This document shows, piece after piece, positions 38,979-47,675 of a stretch of 64,000 nucleotides of DNA (the stretch's first letter is position 1; each line of letters begins with the position of its first letter). The position numbers and the translations under genes were made by a program. The stretch lies in the NCBI RefSeq assembly GCF_008727715.1, contig NZ_CP044218.1, positions 3,055,501 through 3,119,500 on the forward strand, given 5' to 3'. This DNA comes from Mesorhizobium terrae (GTDB lineage: Bacteria; Pseudomonadota; Alphaproteobacteria; Rhizobiales; Rhizobiaceae). The notes beneath the pieces are model-generated. The model saw only the letters and a list, made by a program, of their open reading frames with translations, was not told where the DNA came from and searched no databases.

Positions 38979-39191
38979 TTCGATCGCTATTTCTATTGCA
39001 TGTTCGATGGCAGCTAAGCGCCATCGCGTCGGACGTTCCGCCGGGCTATCGGCAACCAGAAACGGACATAAATGGCGGCCACGCTGAAGGTGGCGATGGT
39101 GTGAGACATTATGTCGGTTGTGGTAGGGCTTCACCACTAAGAATTAATTCAGCTGCTCTCGGCAGGACTTGGCCGCGCTAGGTCAATGACC

Positions 39192-39934
39192 TCAGCTATC
39201 GCCCCATATCGCGTCCGGCGCCACCACAAGCTTGCCGACAAAGCCCTTGGCCATGAAGTCAGTCTGGACACGGTGGAAGTCTGATAGCTTGTAGACCCCT
39301 CCGGCCAGAGGCTTGATGTTCTTTGCCCCGACATAGCGAACGATGGGACGGAAATCCGCTCGCGTGCCTTGGCTCGAGTCGAGCAACTGCAACTGCTTCA
39401 GATACACGGTGCGTAGGTCGAGTTGCACGACCGGACCGACAATAGCGCCTACCGTTGTGTAGCGTCCTTCAGCGCGCAGGATGCGCAGCAGGTTGTTGAA
39501 GATGACACCGCCAACAAGATCGGCAACCACGTCGATCGGCGGGCCTCCAGTCGCCTCATCGACGGCGGCCGGCAGATCAGTGACGCCGCGCGTGATCACC
39601 CTCTCGGCGCCAATGCCGAGCACCGCTTGCTCCTTGCCCTTGCCGACGGTGTGCGCACCATGTCGGTACCCTGGATGCGCGGGAAGGTCAGCGTGTTGCC
39701 TTGCCGGCGCCAGGTCAAGACCGCCCAGGCATCTTCCTCCGTGCCATAGGCGCCCTGGCGCATCCGGGCGTCGGGGTTGTTCATGCCACAGACGCTGACC
39801 TTGACCAGCACCTCGCCTGCAGCCGGTGCCGGCACCTTTACATCCGTGCGGTAGACGAGCTTTTCCAGGCCGCCATGGCCAGTAAGTTGCACTGTGGCCA
39901 TCGTGGCGGGGATGGTTCGGGGCACGGCGGTCAT
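39192..39934 (-). pseudogene. Zinc-type alcohol dehydrogenase/quinone oxidoreductase, internally deleted
   Basis: The N-terminal part (39934 to about 39665) encodes a MDR start, YRTDVKVPAPAAGEVLVKVS with CGMNNPDARMRQGAYG, up to the conserved FPRIQGTDM. The sequence then jumps to VGKGKEQAVLGIGAERVITR in another frame and continues (DVVADLVGGVIFNNLLRILR, GRYTTVGAIVGP) to an intact C-terminus ending at 39192. Roughly 100 residues containing the nucleotide-binding GGVG turn are missing, and the join near 39655 is out of frame. A full-length member has about 340 residues. The protein cannot be functional. It is adjacent to the ectoine cluster but not part of that pathway. Confidence 0.85.
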
Positions 39935-39942
39935 GTCGCTTC

Positions 39943-41322
39943 TCAGATGTTGGCGAAGACGCTGTTCACCGCGTCGGCGGTCCTGGCGACGATGGTGTCG
40001 GCCTCCTCGCGTGTCAGGCAGAGTGGCGGAGCGAAGCCGAGGATGTCACCTTGCGGCATGGCGCGGCCGATGACGCCATTGGCCGCAAGCGCCGTGGCAA
40101 TCTGCGGTCCGACCTTGAGCGCCGGGTCGAAGAGGACGTGGTCGTCGCGATCCTTGACGAACTCCACTGCTGCCAGCATGCCGTCGCCGCGCACCTCGCC
40201 GACGTGTTTGTGGCCGCCAACGGCCTTGGCAAGTTCGGCACGAAAATAGGCACCGGTCTCGCTGGCATTCCGCGCTAGGTCCATCTCATCGATCAGTTCG
40301 AGATTGGCCACGCCTGCGGCAACGCAGATAGGATGTGCCGAATAGGTCCAGCCATGGCCCAGCGAACCGAGCCTGTCGGAACCGTTGACCAGCACCCGCC
40401 AGACCTTGTCGGCGACGATCACGCCGGAGAGCGGCGCATAAGCCGAGGTCAGGCCCTTGGCGATGGTGATCAGGTCCGGCTTGATGCCGTAGTGGTCGGA
40501 ACCGAACATGGTGCCGAGACGGCCGAAGCCGGTCACCACCTCGTCGGCGATGAGCAGCACGTCATATTTGGTCAGCACGGCCTGGATCTTTTCCCAATAG
40601 CCGGCCGGCGGCGGCACGATGCCGCCGGTGCCGAGGATCGGTTCGCCGATGAAGGCTGCGACCGTGTCCGGGCCTTCGGCGAGGATCATCTCCTCCAGCT
40701 TGTCGGCGCAATGTTGCGAGAACTGCTCCTCGCTCATCGAACGGTCGGCGCGACGGAAATAATACGGTGCCTCGGTGTGCAGGATCGGCGCCCGCGGCAG
40801 GTCGAAAGCGTTGTGGAACAACTCAAGGCCGGTCAGCGATCCCGTCATCACGCCGGAGCCGTGATAGCCGCGCCAGCGCGAGATGATCTTTTTCTTTTCG
40901 GGGCGTCCCAGAACGTTGTTGTAGTACCAGATCAGCTTGATGTTGGTCTCATTGGCGTCGGAACCGGAGAGGCCGAAATAGACCCTCGACATGCCTTTCG
41001 GCGCGCGGTCGATGATCATCTTGGCCAAGGTGATCGATGCCTCGGTGCCGTGCCCGACATAGGCGTGGTAATAGGCGAGGTTCCTGGCTTGGTTCGCTAT
41101 GGCGTCGGCGATCTTCTGGCGGCCGTAGCCGACATTGACGCAATAGAGGCCGGCAAAGGCGTCGATGCTCTTCTTGCCGGTGTTGTCCCAAACGGTCACG
41201 CCTTCGCCGCCGGCCATGATGCGCGCCGGCGACTCGCCGCGCGCATGCGTGCCCATATGCGTCGAAGGATGGAAGAAGTGGTCGCGATCCCAGGCTGAGA
41301 GTTCGTTGGACTGTTCGAGCAT
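39943..41322 (-). CDS. atf: Class III aminotransferase of ectoine degradation (diaminobutyrate transaminase)
   Basis: This gene encodes 459 residues. The PLP-dependent class III fold shows GLSGSDANETNIKLIWYYNN, SRWRGYHGSGVMTGSLTG, FIGEPILGTGGIVPPP, LLIADEVVTGFGRLG and the Schiff-base lysine in ITIAKGLTSAYAPLSG. On its own this would be an omega-amino-acid transaminase; next to ssd, asnC and enuR it corresponds to Atf/DoeD, which should transaminate L-2,4-diaminobutyrate to aspartate semialdehyde. It lies downstream of ssd on the minus strand with a 30-bp gap. Confidence 0.85.
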   Translation of the reverse strand: MLEQSNELSAWDRDHFFHPSTHMGTHARGESPARIMAGGEGVTVWDNTGKKSIDAFAGLYCVNVGYGRQKIADAIANQARNLAYYHAYVGHGTEASITLAKMIIDRAPKGMSRVYFGLSGSDANETNIKLIWYYNNVLGRPEKKKIISRWRGYHGSGVMTGSLTGLELFHNAFDLPRAPILHTEAPYYFRRADRSMSEEQFSQHCADKLEEMILAEGPDTVAAFIGEPILGTGGIVPPPAGYWEKIQAVLTKYDVLLIADEVVTGFGRLGTMFGSDHYGIKPDLITIAKGLTSAYAPLSGVIVADKVWRVLVNGSDRLGSLGHGWTYSAHPICVAAGVANLELIDEMDLARNASETGAYFRAELAKAVGGHKHVGEVRGDGMLAAVEFVKDRDDHVLFDPALKVGPQIATALAANGVIGRAMPQGDILGFAPPLCLTREEADTIVARTADAVNSVFANI

Positions 41323-41352
41323 TTTTTGACTCCTGAAATTTCCGGAATGGCC

Positions 41353-42846
41353 TTAGGTCATGTCCAAGCAAAGGTATTTGAGATCGGTGAAGGCTTCGAG
41401 GCCGTGGCGCGAGCCTTCGCGGCCGATGCCGGACTGCTTGACGCCGCCGAAGGGGATCGGCGCACCGGTGATCTTGACACGGTTGATGGCAACCATGCCG
41501 TATTCCAGGGCGCGGCCCAGGCGCGCCTGCCGGGCGCCGTTCTCGGTCACGACATAGGCGACGAGGCCATATTCGCTGGCGTTGGCGCGAGCGACAACCT
41601 CCGCCTCATCGTCGAACAGCGTCACCGCGGCGACCGGACCGAAGGTTTCCTCCTTCATGATCAGCGCCTCGTCGGGGACATCGACCAACAGCGTCGGCTG
41701 GTAAAACAGCAGGCCCGCCGCATGGCGCTTGCCACCGGTCAGGCAGCGCGCGCCTCGAGCGATTGCGTCGGCGACCTGCTCTTCCAGCTTCTTGACGGCA
41801 CGTTCATGCATTAGCGGCCCGATCTCGACATCGCCGGAGAGCCCGTTGCCGGTGCGAAGCTGTTCGACGCGGCGGGCAAAAGCGGCGCAAAAGCGGTCGT
41901 AGATCGGGCGCTGCACATAGATGCGATTGGCGGCGAGGCAATCCTGGCCAGATGTGGCGAATTTGGCGTCGAGCGCAATCGCCACCGCCTTCTCGATATC
42001 GGCGTCGTCGAAGACGATCAGCGGTGCATGGCCGCCGAGTTCCATGACCAGCCGTTTCATCGTTGGCGCGCTCTGCGCGGCGATCAGCCGGCCGACTTCG
42101 GTCGAGCCGGTAAAGCTCATGGCGCGCACCCTTGCATCGGTACACATCGCGCTGACAATCGTGCGGGCGTCGCCGATCACGACGTTGAAAACACCCGCCG
42201 GCAGCCCGGCGCGTTCGCCGAGTTCGGCCAGAGCGAGCGCCGAGAGCGGCGTTTCGGAGGACGGATGCGCCACCACCGTGCAGCCGGCGGCTAAAGCGGC
42301 GGCGGCCTTGCGGGTGAGCATGGCCGACGGGAAATTCCATGGCGTGACGATGCCGACAACGCCGAGCGGTTCGCGGTGTACCGTCATCTGAGCATTCGGC
42401 AGATGGCTGGTGACGCTCTCGGTATTGAGACGCTTGGCTTCTTCAGCGTACCACTCGACGAAGGACGCGGCATAGTCGATCTCGCCAAGCGCCTCCTTCA
42501 GCGGCTTGCCCTGTTCCAGCGTCATCAGCAGTGCCAGATCGTCCTTTGCGGCGATGATCAGGTTGAACCATTTTCGCAGGATTTTGGCGCGCTCCTGCGG
42601 CAGCGCCGTGCGCCACGCGGGCAGGGCACGGGTGGCCGCGTCGACTGCTTCCGTCGTCTGCCCTGCGTCAAGCGCTGCGACGAAGGCCACGGTGGAGCCT
42701 GTCGCCGGATCCGTGACCTCGAAACTCGCGGCCGCTTCGCCCGCGGTCCAGTGGCCGTCGACATAGCCGAGATCGCGTAGCAAGCGGCGATCGGCAAGCC
42801 GGTCGAGTGCTTCGTGGCGGTGCGGGCGAGCGAAATGCGCGGACAT
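41353..42846 (-). CDS. ssd: NAD(P)-dependent semialdehyde dehydrogenase of ectoine degradation
   Basis: This gene encodes 497 residues from ATG 42846, five bases after GGAGA; the frame is open to 42873. Aldehyde dehydrogenase motifs are present: TPWNFPSAMLTRKAAAALAA, the catalytic Glu in LVMELGGHAPLIV and the catalytic Cys in TSGQDCLAANRIYVQ (Asp replaces the common Thr before Cys), and EETFGPVAAVTLFD. By sequence it is succinate-semialdehyde-dehydrogenase-like; by context it is Ssd/DoeC, oxidising aspartate semialdehyde to aspartate. Confidence 0.87.
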   Translation of the reverse strand: MSAHFARPHRHEALDRLADRRLLRDLGYVDGHWTAGEAAASFEVTDPATGSTVAFVAALDAGQTTEAVDAATRALPAWRTALPQERAKILRKWFNLIIAAKDDLALLMTLEQGKPLKEALGEIDYAASFVEWYAEEAKRLNTESVTSHLPNAQMTVHREPLGVVGIVTPWNFPSAMLTRKAAAALAAGCTVVAHPSSETPLSALALAELGERAGLPAGVFNVVIGDARTIVSAMCTDARVRAMSFTGSTEVGRLIAAQSAPTMKRLVMELGGHAPLIVFDDADIEKAVAIALDAKFATSGQDCLAANRIYVQRPIYDRFCAAFARRVEQLRTGNGLSGDVEIGPLMHERAVKKLEEQVADAIARGARCLTGGKRHAAGLLFYQPTLLVDVPDEALIMKEETFGPVAAVTLFDDEAEVVARANASEYGLVAYVVTENGARQARLGRALEYGMVAINRVKITGAPIPFGGVKQSGIGREGSRHGLEAFTDLKYLCLDMT

Positions 42847-42976
42847 CGGCGTCTCCATTCGATGCCGAAGCATCAGCCGTGCCGGGCAAAGAGTGAGACT
42901 GTTTCGACGCCTGTCGGTAGAGAGATTCTCTCTATTGGTGTCGAGCGGTAGACAATCTCTCCGCCTGCCAGCCCTG

Positions 42977-43459
42977 TTACGGCAGCAGGTCGGTCACCGG
43001 CAGCACGGTCTCGTCCTTGACCGTCTTGGTGACGATGTAGGTGAAGTAGCGATCGATTCCGATCTCGCGTTCGAGCAGGCTGTCGACCAGCCGCTGATAG
43101 GCATCGATGTCGCGCGCCATGACTTTCAGCACGTAGTCAACGCCGCCGCCGACCGACCAGCAGGCGACGATTTCTGGAACATCGCGCACGACGCGTTCGA
43201 AACGGTCGAAGTCCGCCTGGCGATGATTGGCCAGGGTGACCTCCATCAGCACCGTCGCCACTGGCGCGATAGCGCGCATGGCCACGGAAGCGTGGTAGCC
43301 GGTCACGATGCCGGCTTTCTCCAGCTTGCGCAGCCGCATCCAGCACGGCGTCGGCGACAGACCGACCTTCTCCGCGAGCGCCAGCTTGGTGATGCGCCCG
43401 TCGCGCTGGATGGCGTCGAGAATCCTGAGGTCGATCGGGTCAAGTTTCGATACCGCCAT
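42977..43459 (-). CDS. asnC: Lrp/AsnC-family regulator of ectoine utilisation
   Basis: This gene encodes 160 residues from ATG 43459, after AAAGGCGGA; the frame is open to 43972 but that part runs antisense to enuR. The HTH is ITKLALAEKVGLSPTPCWMR (residues 22-41), followed by the RAM ligand domain (VATVLMEVTLANHR, DVPEIVACWSVGGGVDYVLK). It lies between ssd and enuR, as in other ectoine gene clusters that carry an asnC gene, where it acts with EnuR. In-cluster regulation is inference here. Confidence 0.9.
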   Translation of the reverse strand: MAVSKLDPIDLRILDAIQRDGRITKLALAEKVGLSPTPCWMRLRKLEKAGIVTGYHASVAMRAIAPVATVLMEVTLANHRQADFDRFERVVRDVPEIVACWSVGGGVDYVLKVMARDIDAYQRLVDSLLEREIGIDRYFTYIVTKTVKDETVLPVTDLLP

Positions 43460-43543
43460 GCGGGGTTCCGCCTTTCGTTCGCGCCACCATGAGGGCGCAA
43501 CATTTCGATTGTCAATTGCACTGATTTCGATCTCTATTAAGTC

Positions 43544-44929
43544 ATGACATTGTGGCAACCAGATCCAGCTCTCATCCGCCGTCCGGCCTATCTCTCGCTG
43601 GCCGACCAGATCGCGCGCGCCATCCATGACGGACGGCTCGCCAATGGCGCGCAATTGCCGACGCATCGCCACCTTGCCGACGATCTGAAACTTTCCGTGC
43701 AGACCGTCAGTCGCGCCTATGAGGAATTGATCCGCCGAGGGCTGATTTCCGGCGAAGTCGGCCGCGGCAGTTTCGTGCAGACGCAACACCGCGAGCCCGA
43801 ACCGCCCTACATCCCGGAGCGCCTGGGCGAAGTCATCGACCTTTCCATCCTGAAGCCGGTCTGCGAGCCGATGCATCTGGAGAAGCTGAAGCAGGCGCTG
43901 GGTTGGCTGGCCGAGAATTTGCCGGCGAGTTCGGCGCTGTCGTTCCGGCCGAACATGGTGTTTCCGCGCCACCGCGCGGTCGCGGTCGACTGGCTAAAGC
44001 TCTGCGGCCTTGAGGCCTCGCCCCAGAACATTAGCCTCACCAACGGCGCCACCGCCGGCATGACGGTGGCGCTGATGAGCGTGGCGCCGCCTGGCTCTAC
44101 CGTCGCCACGGAGGCGATAGGCCACCACACGCTGATCCCGCTTGCCCGCTATCTCGGCTTCAACCTTGAAGGCCTGCCGATCGACGGCAATGGGCTGATC
44201 CCCGAGGCGCTCGACGAGGCCTGCCGCCTCTCCGACATTCGCGGCGTTTTCGTGCAGCCTTCGGTCATCAATCCGACGGCGACGTTGATGGATGCTACGC
44301 GTCGCGAGCAGATCGCGGCCGTTGCCCGCAAGCACGACATCGCCATCATCGAGAACGATGTGCTCGGGCCGTTGGTCGAAGGTCGGCCGCCCGCGGTCGC
44401 GGCCTTCGCGCCCGAACGCACGCTTTTCGTCACCTCCTTCACCAAGATTACCGTGCCCGGCCTGCGCATCGGCTACCTCGCCGTGCCCGACCGCTATGTC
44501 GCGGCCGTCGCCAACCGTCACCTTGTCTCTAACTGGATGGCGACGCCGATGGTGGCGGAGATCGCAACTCGTTGGGTGAGCGACGGCACGGCGCTGGAGC
44601 TGGTCAATTGGCAGCGTGGGGCATTGAGGCAGCGCCAGGAGATAGCGGCTGAAATGCTGGCGGGGGTCGAGTATCGCGCCCATCGCGACGGGCTGCATCT
44701 GTGGCTCGAGTTGCCGGGCGACCATGCGGAGGAGAGCTTTGTGTCGCAGGCGCGCTTACGCGGCGTGGCGATCGCACCGGGTACTTCGTTCCGCATCGCC
44801 GACACGCCGTGGCGTCCGGCCGTACGCATCTCACTCGGATCGACCACCGAGGGGGAACTGCGCGCAGGCCTCGGCGTTGTTGCCAAGCTTTTGCGTGGCG
44901 ATCCGGAGCATTTGCTGCTCGCCATCTGA
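43544..44929 (+). CDS. enuR: MocR-type (GntR/aminotransferase) regulator EnuR of ectoine catabolism
   Basis: This gene encodes 461 residues. The N-terminal winged helix is QLPTHRHLADDLKLSVQTVS near residue 35. A linker leads to a fold-type I aminotransferase domain: LTNGATAGMTVALMSVAPPG, VQPSVINPTATLMDATRREQ and the PLP lysine in SFTKITVPGLRIGYLAVPD. In EnuR the PLP-bound domain recognises an ectoine breakdown product, which relieves repression. It is divergent from asnC and upstream of ehuA. The start ATG overlaps a TCATGACA sequence resembling repeats in front of ehuA. Confidence 0.9.
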   Translation: MTLWQPDPALIRRPAYLSLADQIARAIHDGRLANGAQLPTHRHLADDLKLSVQTVSRAYEELIRRGLISGEVGRGSFVQTQHREPEPPYIPERLGEVIDLSILKPVCEPMHLEKLKQALGWLAENLPASSALSFRPNMVFPRHRAVAVDWLKLCGLEASPQNISLTNGATAGMTVALMSVAPPGSTVATEAIGHHTLIPLARYLGFNLEGLPIDGNGLIPEALDEACRLSDIRGVFVQPSVINPTATLMDATRREQIAAVARKHDIAIIENDVLGPLVEGRPPAVAAFAPERTLFVTSFTKITVPGLRIGYLAVPDRYVAAVANRHLVSNWMATPMVAEIATRWVSDGTALELVNWQRGALRQRQEIAAEMLAGVEYRAHRDGLHLWLELPGDHAEESFVSQARLRGVAIAPGTSFRIADTPWRPAVRISLGSTTEGELRAGLGVVAKLLRGDPEHLLLAI

Positions 44930-44979
44930 TGCAAAAGCAGAGCGCAGATTACCCTGAAATTGTGCCGCATCGGAAAATA

Positions 44980-45012
44980 TTGTCATGATATTATTTTCCC
45001 AATTGACATGAT
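44980..45012. promoter_or_regulatory. Direct repeat upstream of ehuA, candidate EnuR or AsnC site
   Basis: TTGTCATGAT at 44980-44989 and TTGACATGAT at 45003-45012 are direct repeats 23 bp apart, about two helical turns, so both face the same side of the DNA. They lie about 60-90 bp before the ehuA start. MocR proteins often bind paired direct repeats. A related TCATGACA is found at the enuR start (43542-43549). Confidence 0.45.
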
Positions 45013-45067
45013 TTGGTGTGTTTCGCATCGTTAAGGGCATAGCATTCTCCAGAATGGGGAAAACAGA

Positions 45068-45853
45068 TTGCCCACGCCCACTATCAAGGTTGACGCGATT
45101 TCGAAGAGCTTCGGTGCCTTCAAGGTGCTAGACGGCCTGTCGATGCAGGTCATGCCCGGCGAGAAACTGGCGCTGATCGGCCCGTCCGGCTCCGGCAAGA
45201 CGACGATCCTGCGCATCCTGATGACGCTGGAGAAGATCGACGGCGGCCACATCGAGGTCGACGGCGAGCAGCTCTACCACATGGAGCGCAACGGGCAGCT
45301 GCTGCCGGCCAACGAGCGGCATCTGGCAAAAATGCGCCAGAAGATCGGCATGGTCTTCCAGCTCTTCAATCTGTTTCCGCACAAATGTGTCATGGACAAC
45401 GTCACCCTGGCACCGATGCTGACCAAGGGCGTTGCGCGCGCCGCCGCCGAGAAGCGGGCGATGGAACTGCTCGATATGGTTGGCCTTGCCGACAAGGCGA
45501 AGGCGATGCCGGCGCAGCTTTCCGGCGGCCAGAAGCAGCGCGTGGCGATTGCGCGGGCGCTGGCGCTGTCGCCCAAGATCATGCTGTTCGACGAGGTCAC
45601 CTCAGCGCTCGACCCGGAACTGGTCGAGGAGGTGCTCAACGTCATGCGCAAGCTCGCCGCCGAAACCGATATGACGATGCTTCTCGTCACCCACGAGATG
45701 GGCTTCGCCCACGACTTCGCCGACCGCGTGCTGTTCTTCGACCGTGGCCGGATCGTCGAGGAAGGCAAGCCCGACGAGATTTTCCGCCATCCCAAACAGG
45801 AGAGAACGCAGAGTTTCCTGAAGAAGATCATCGCAGCAGGACATCGTATCTGA
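45068..45853 (+). CDS. ehuA: Ectoine/hydroxyectoine ABC transporter, ATP-binding protein
   Basis: This gene encodes 261 residues from TTG 45068, with GGGGAAA upstream; no ATG in frame precedes a conserved region. Walker A is [12 protein letters not shown], the Q-loop [10 protein letters not shown], the signature [15 protein letters not shown] and Walker [15 protein letters not shown], followed by [16 protein letters not shown]. The Walker B region has EV rather than EP after Asp, as seen in EhuA-like proteins. It is first of ehuABCD-eutABCDE and energises uptake of ectoines. The rare TTG start may hold its level down. Confidence 0.92.
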   Translation: MPTPTIKVDAISKSFGAFKVLDGLSMQVMPGEKLALIGPSGSGKTTILRILMTLEKIDGGHIEVDGEQLYHMERNGQLLPANERHLAKMRQKIGMVFQLFNLFPHKCVMDNVTLAPMLTKGVARAAAEKRAMELLDMVGLADKAKAMPAQLSGGQKQRVAIARALALSPKIMLFDEVTSALDPELVEEVLNVMRKLAAETDMTMLLVTHEMGFAHDFADRVLFFDRGRIVEEGKPDEIFRHPKQERTQSFLKKIIAAGHRI

Positions 45854-45946
45854 CCGCAATGCAAACGGGCGACGTAGTTGTCCACGGACGGCCAACGGCC
45901 GTCCCGAACCAAGCATGCCAAAAACAGAAACAAGGAGTTGGGAACA

Positions 45947-46798
45947 ATGAAGAAACTTGGCATTCTGGCTGGTGTCGCCGGCCTCGCACTGACCGCCATG
46001 CTCGCCGCCACGAGCGCCGGTTCGGCGGATGACAGCAAGCTCGAGAAATTGAAGTCGCAGGGCTTTGCCCGCCTCGCCATCGCCAATGAGCCGCCCTATA
46101 CGGCGGTGGCCGCCGACGGCAAGGTTTCGGGCGCGGCGCCTGATGTGGCGCGCGAGATCTTCAAACGGCTGGGCGTCGCCGATGTCGTAGCCTCGATCTC
46201 CGAATATGGCGCGATGATCCCAGGCCTCCAGGCCGGCCGCTTCGACGTGGTCACCGCCGGCCTGTTCATGAAGCCGGAGCGTTGCGCGGCCGTCGTCTAT
46301 TCCGAACCGGTGCTGTGCGATGCAGAGGCGCTGCTGGTGAAGAAGGGCAACCCGAAGGGTTTTAAGAGCTACGAGGACATCGCCAAGGATACCTCGGCGA
46401 CTGTCGGCGCGCCGGGTGGTGGCACCGAAGAGAAGCTGGCGCTCAACGCCGGCGTGCCGCGCGATCGCGTCATCGTCGTGCCGGATGGCCAGAGCGGCCT
46501 GAAGATGGTGCAGGACGGCCGTATCGACGCCTATTCGCTGCCCGTGCTGTCGATCAACGACCTGCTCAAGAAGGCTAGCGATCCGAACCTCGAAGTGATC
46601 GCGCCGGTGGTCGGTGCTCCAGTCTACTGCGACGGCGCCGCGTTCAAGAAAGGCGACGAGGCGTTGCGCGATGCCTATGACGTCGAACTCGCCAAGATGA
46701 AGAAGTCCGGCGAGTTCGCCAAGATCATCGAACCCTACGGCTTCTCGGCAGCGGCCGCGATGTCGACGACGCGTGAGAAGCTCTGCACGGCGAAGTAG
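45947..46798 (+). CDS. ehuB: Ectoine/hydroxyectoine-binding protein
   Basis: This gene encodes 283 residues from ATG 45947, nine bases after AAGGAG. A signal peptide (MKKLGILAGVAGLALTAMLA, cleaved near AGSADD) is followed by the type 2 binding fold: GFARLAIANEPPYTAVAADG, AAPDVAREIFKRLGV, GMIPGLQAGRFDVV-like AMIPGLQAGRFDVVTAG and ERCAAVVYSEPVLCDAEALL with its two cysteines. EhuB captures ectoine and hydroxyectoine in the periplasm. A structured 200-bp spacer separates it from ehuC. Confidence 0.93.
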   Translation: MKKLGILAGVAGLALTAMLAATSAGSADDSKLEKLKSQGFARLAIANEPPYTAVAADGKVSGAAPDVAREIFKRLGVADVVASISEYGAMIPGLQAGRFDVVTAGLFMKPERCAAVVYSEPVLCDAEALLVKKGNPKGFKSYEDIAKDTSATVGAPGGGTEEKLALNAGVPRDRVIVVPDGQSGLKMVQDGRIDAYSLPVLSINDLLKKASDPNLEVIAPVVGAPVYCDGAAFKKGDEALRDAYDVELAKMKKSGEFAKIIEPYGFSAAAAMSTTREKLCTAK

Positions 46799-46808
46799 CT
46801 CCTTCCTT

Positions 46809-46859
46809 CCTTCTCCCTGCTCGCGGGGAGAGGGTGGCCCGAAGGGGCGGGTGAGGGGC
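46809..46859. repeat. Rhizobial-type intergenic palindromic repeat
   Basis: The stretch begins eleven bases after the ehuB stop and reads CTTCTCCCTGCTCGCGGGGA, then AGAGGGTGGCCCGAAGGGGC and GGGTGAGGGG. The CTCCC/GGGAG arms form a hairpin. Sequences of this kind recur between genes in Mesorhizobium and relatives. Within an operon it may set the ratio of binding protein to permease message. Confidence 0.55.
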
Positions 46860-46902
46860 GGTGCCAAACTTTTGCAAGTTCGCGTTGCCCATCATCTGCC
46901 CG

Positions 46903-46933
46903 TCCTCCGCAGTTGCGCTGCAGCTACGGAGGG
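46903..46933 (+). other. Second hairpin in the ehuB-ehuC spacer
   Basis: TCCTCCG at 46903-46909 pairs with CGGAGGG at 46927-46933, enclosing a loop with its own GCTGCAGC palindrome. A wider pairing of CCCGTC (46899-46904) with GACGGG downstream is also possible. No T-tract follows, so read-through to ehuC is expected. Confidence 0.4.
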
Positions 46934-46998
46934 GGAACCGGCTTGTCTCCCCTGGACGGGAAGACGGGCCAAGAGCAAACGTTGGAAACCTCTAATTC

Positions 46999-47658
46999 AT
47001 GACCCAGTGGCCCGGCTATTTCGGCCTGATATTGCAAGGGGCGCTTGTCACCATCGAGCTGACGCTGATGGGGTCGGTGCTTGCGCTGATCATGGCCTTC
47101 CTTGCCGGCATGGGCCGCCTGTCGCGCTTCTTCGTCGTGCGGGCCATTGCCACGACCTATATCGAATTCTTCCGCGGCACCTCGATCTTCGTGCAGTTGT
47201 TCTGGGCCTATTTCGTGCTGCCCTTTGCCGGCTTGTCGTTGACGCCGCTGCAAGCCGGCGTACTGGCGCTGGGGCTCAATGTCGGCGCTTACGGGGCGGA
47301 GGTGGTGCGCGGCGCCATTCTGTCCGTCGGTCGCGAGCAATACGAAGCCTGCACGGCGCTCAACCTCGGCCGTTGGCAAGGCATGCGCCATGTCATCCTG
47401 CCGCAGGCACTGCTCGTCATGCTGCCGACCTTCGGCAACAACGCAATCGAGTTGCTCAAGGCAACATCGGTCGTGTCGCTTATCTCGCTCGCAGACCTCA
47501 CTTTCCAGGCGCAGGTGGTGCGCTCGCAGACCGGCAGCACGTTGACGCCGTTCCTGTCCGCGATGGTCATCTATTTCTCTCTCGCGCTGATCATCTCCTG
47601 GGGTGTGCGCACGCTGGAGCGCCGCATGGCGCGTGGCCTCGACGGAGTGCGCGTCTGA
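46999..47658 (+). CDS. ehuC: Ectoine/hydroxyectoine ABC transporter, permease
   Basis: This gene encodes 219 residues with about five membrane helices. MTQWPGYFGLILQGALVTIE and LMGSVLALIMAFLAGMGRLS are at the N-terminus, then EFFRGTSIFVQLFWAYFVLP, and YEACTALNLGRWQGMRHVIL as the ATPase-contact loop. It belongs to the HisM family. Paired with EhuD it forms a heterodimeric channel. The gap to ehuB (200 bp) holds hairpins, so it is separated but on the same strand. Confidence 0.92.
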   Translation: MTQWPGYFGLILQGALVTIELTLMGSVLALIMAFLAGMGRLSRFFVVRAIATTYIEFFRGTSIFVQLFWAYFVLPFAGLSLTPLQAGVLALGLNVGAYGAEVVRGAILSVGREQYEACTALNLGRWQGMRHVILPQALLVMLPTFGNNAIELLKATSVVSLISLADLTFQAQVVRSQTGSTLTPFLSAMVIYFSLALIISWGVRTLERRMARGLDGVRV

Positions 47659-47675
47659 TGGATTGGGCCAAGTAA

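Noticed and set aside
43460..43972. 171-residue N-terminal extension of the AsnC regulator
   Set aside because: The extra part runs antisense to enuR and precedes a normal-length Lrp/AsnC protein with its own ribosome-binding site.
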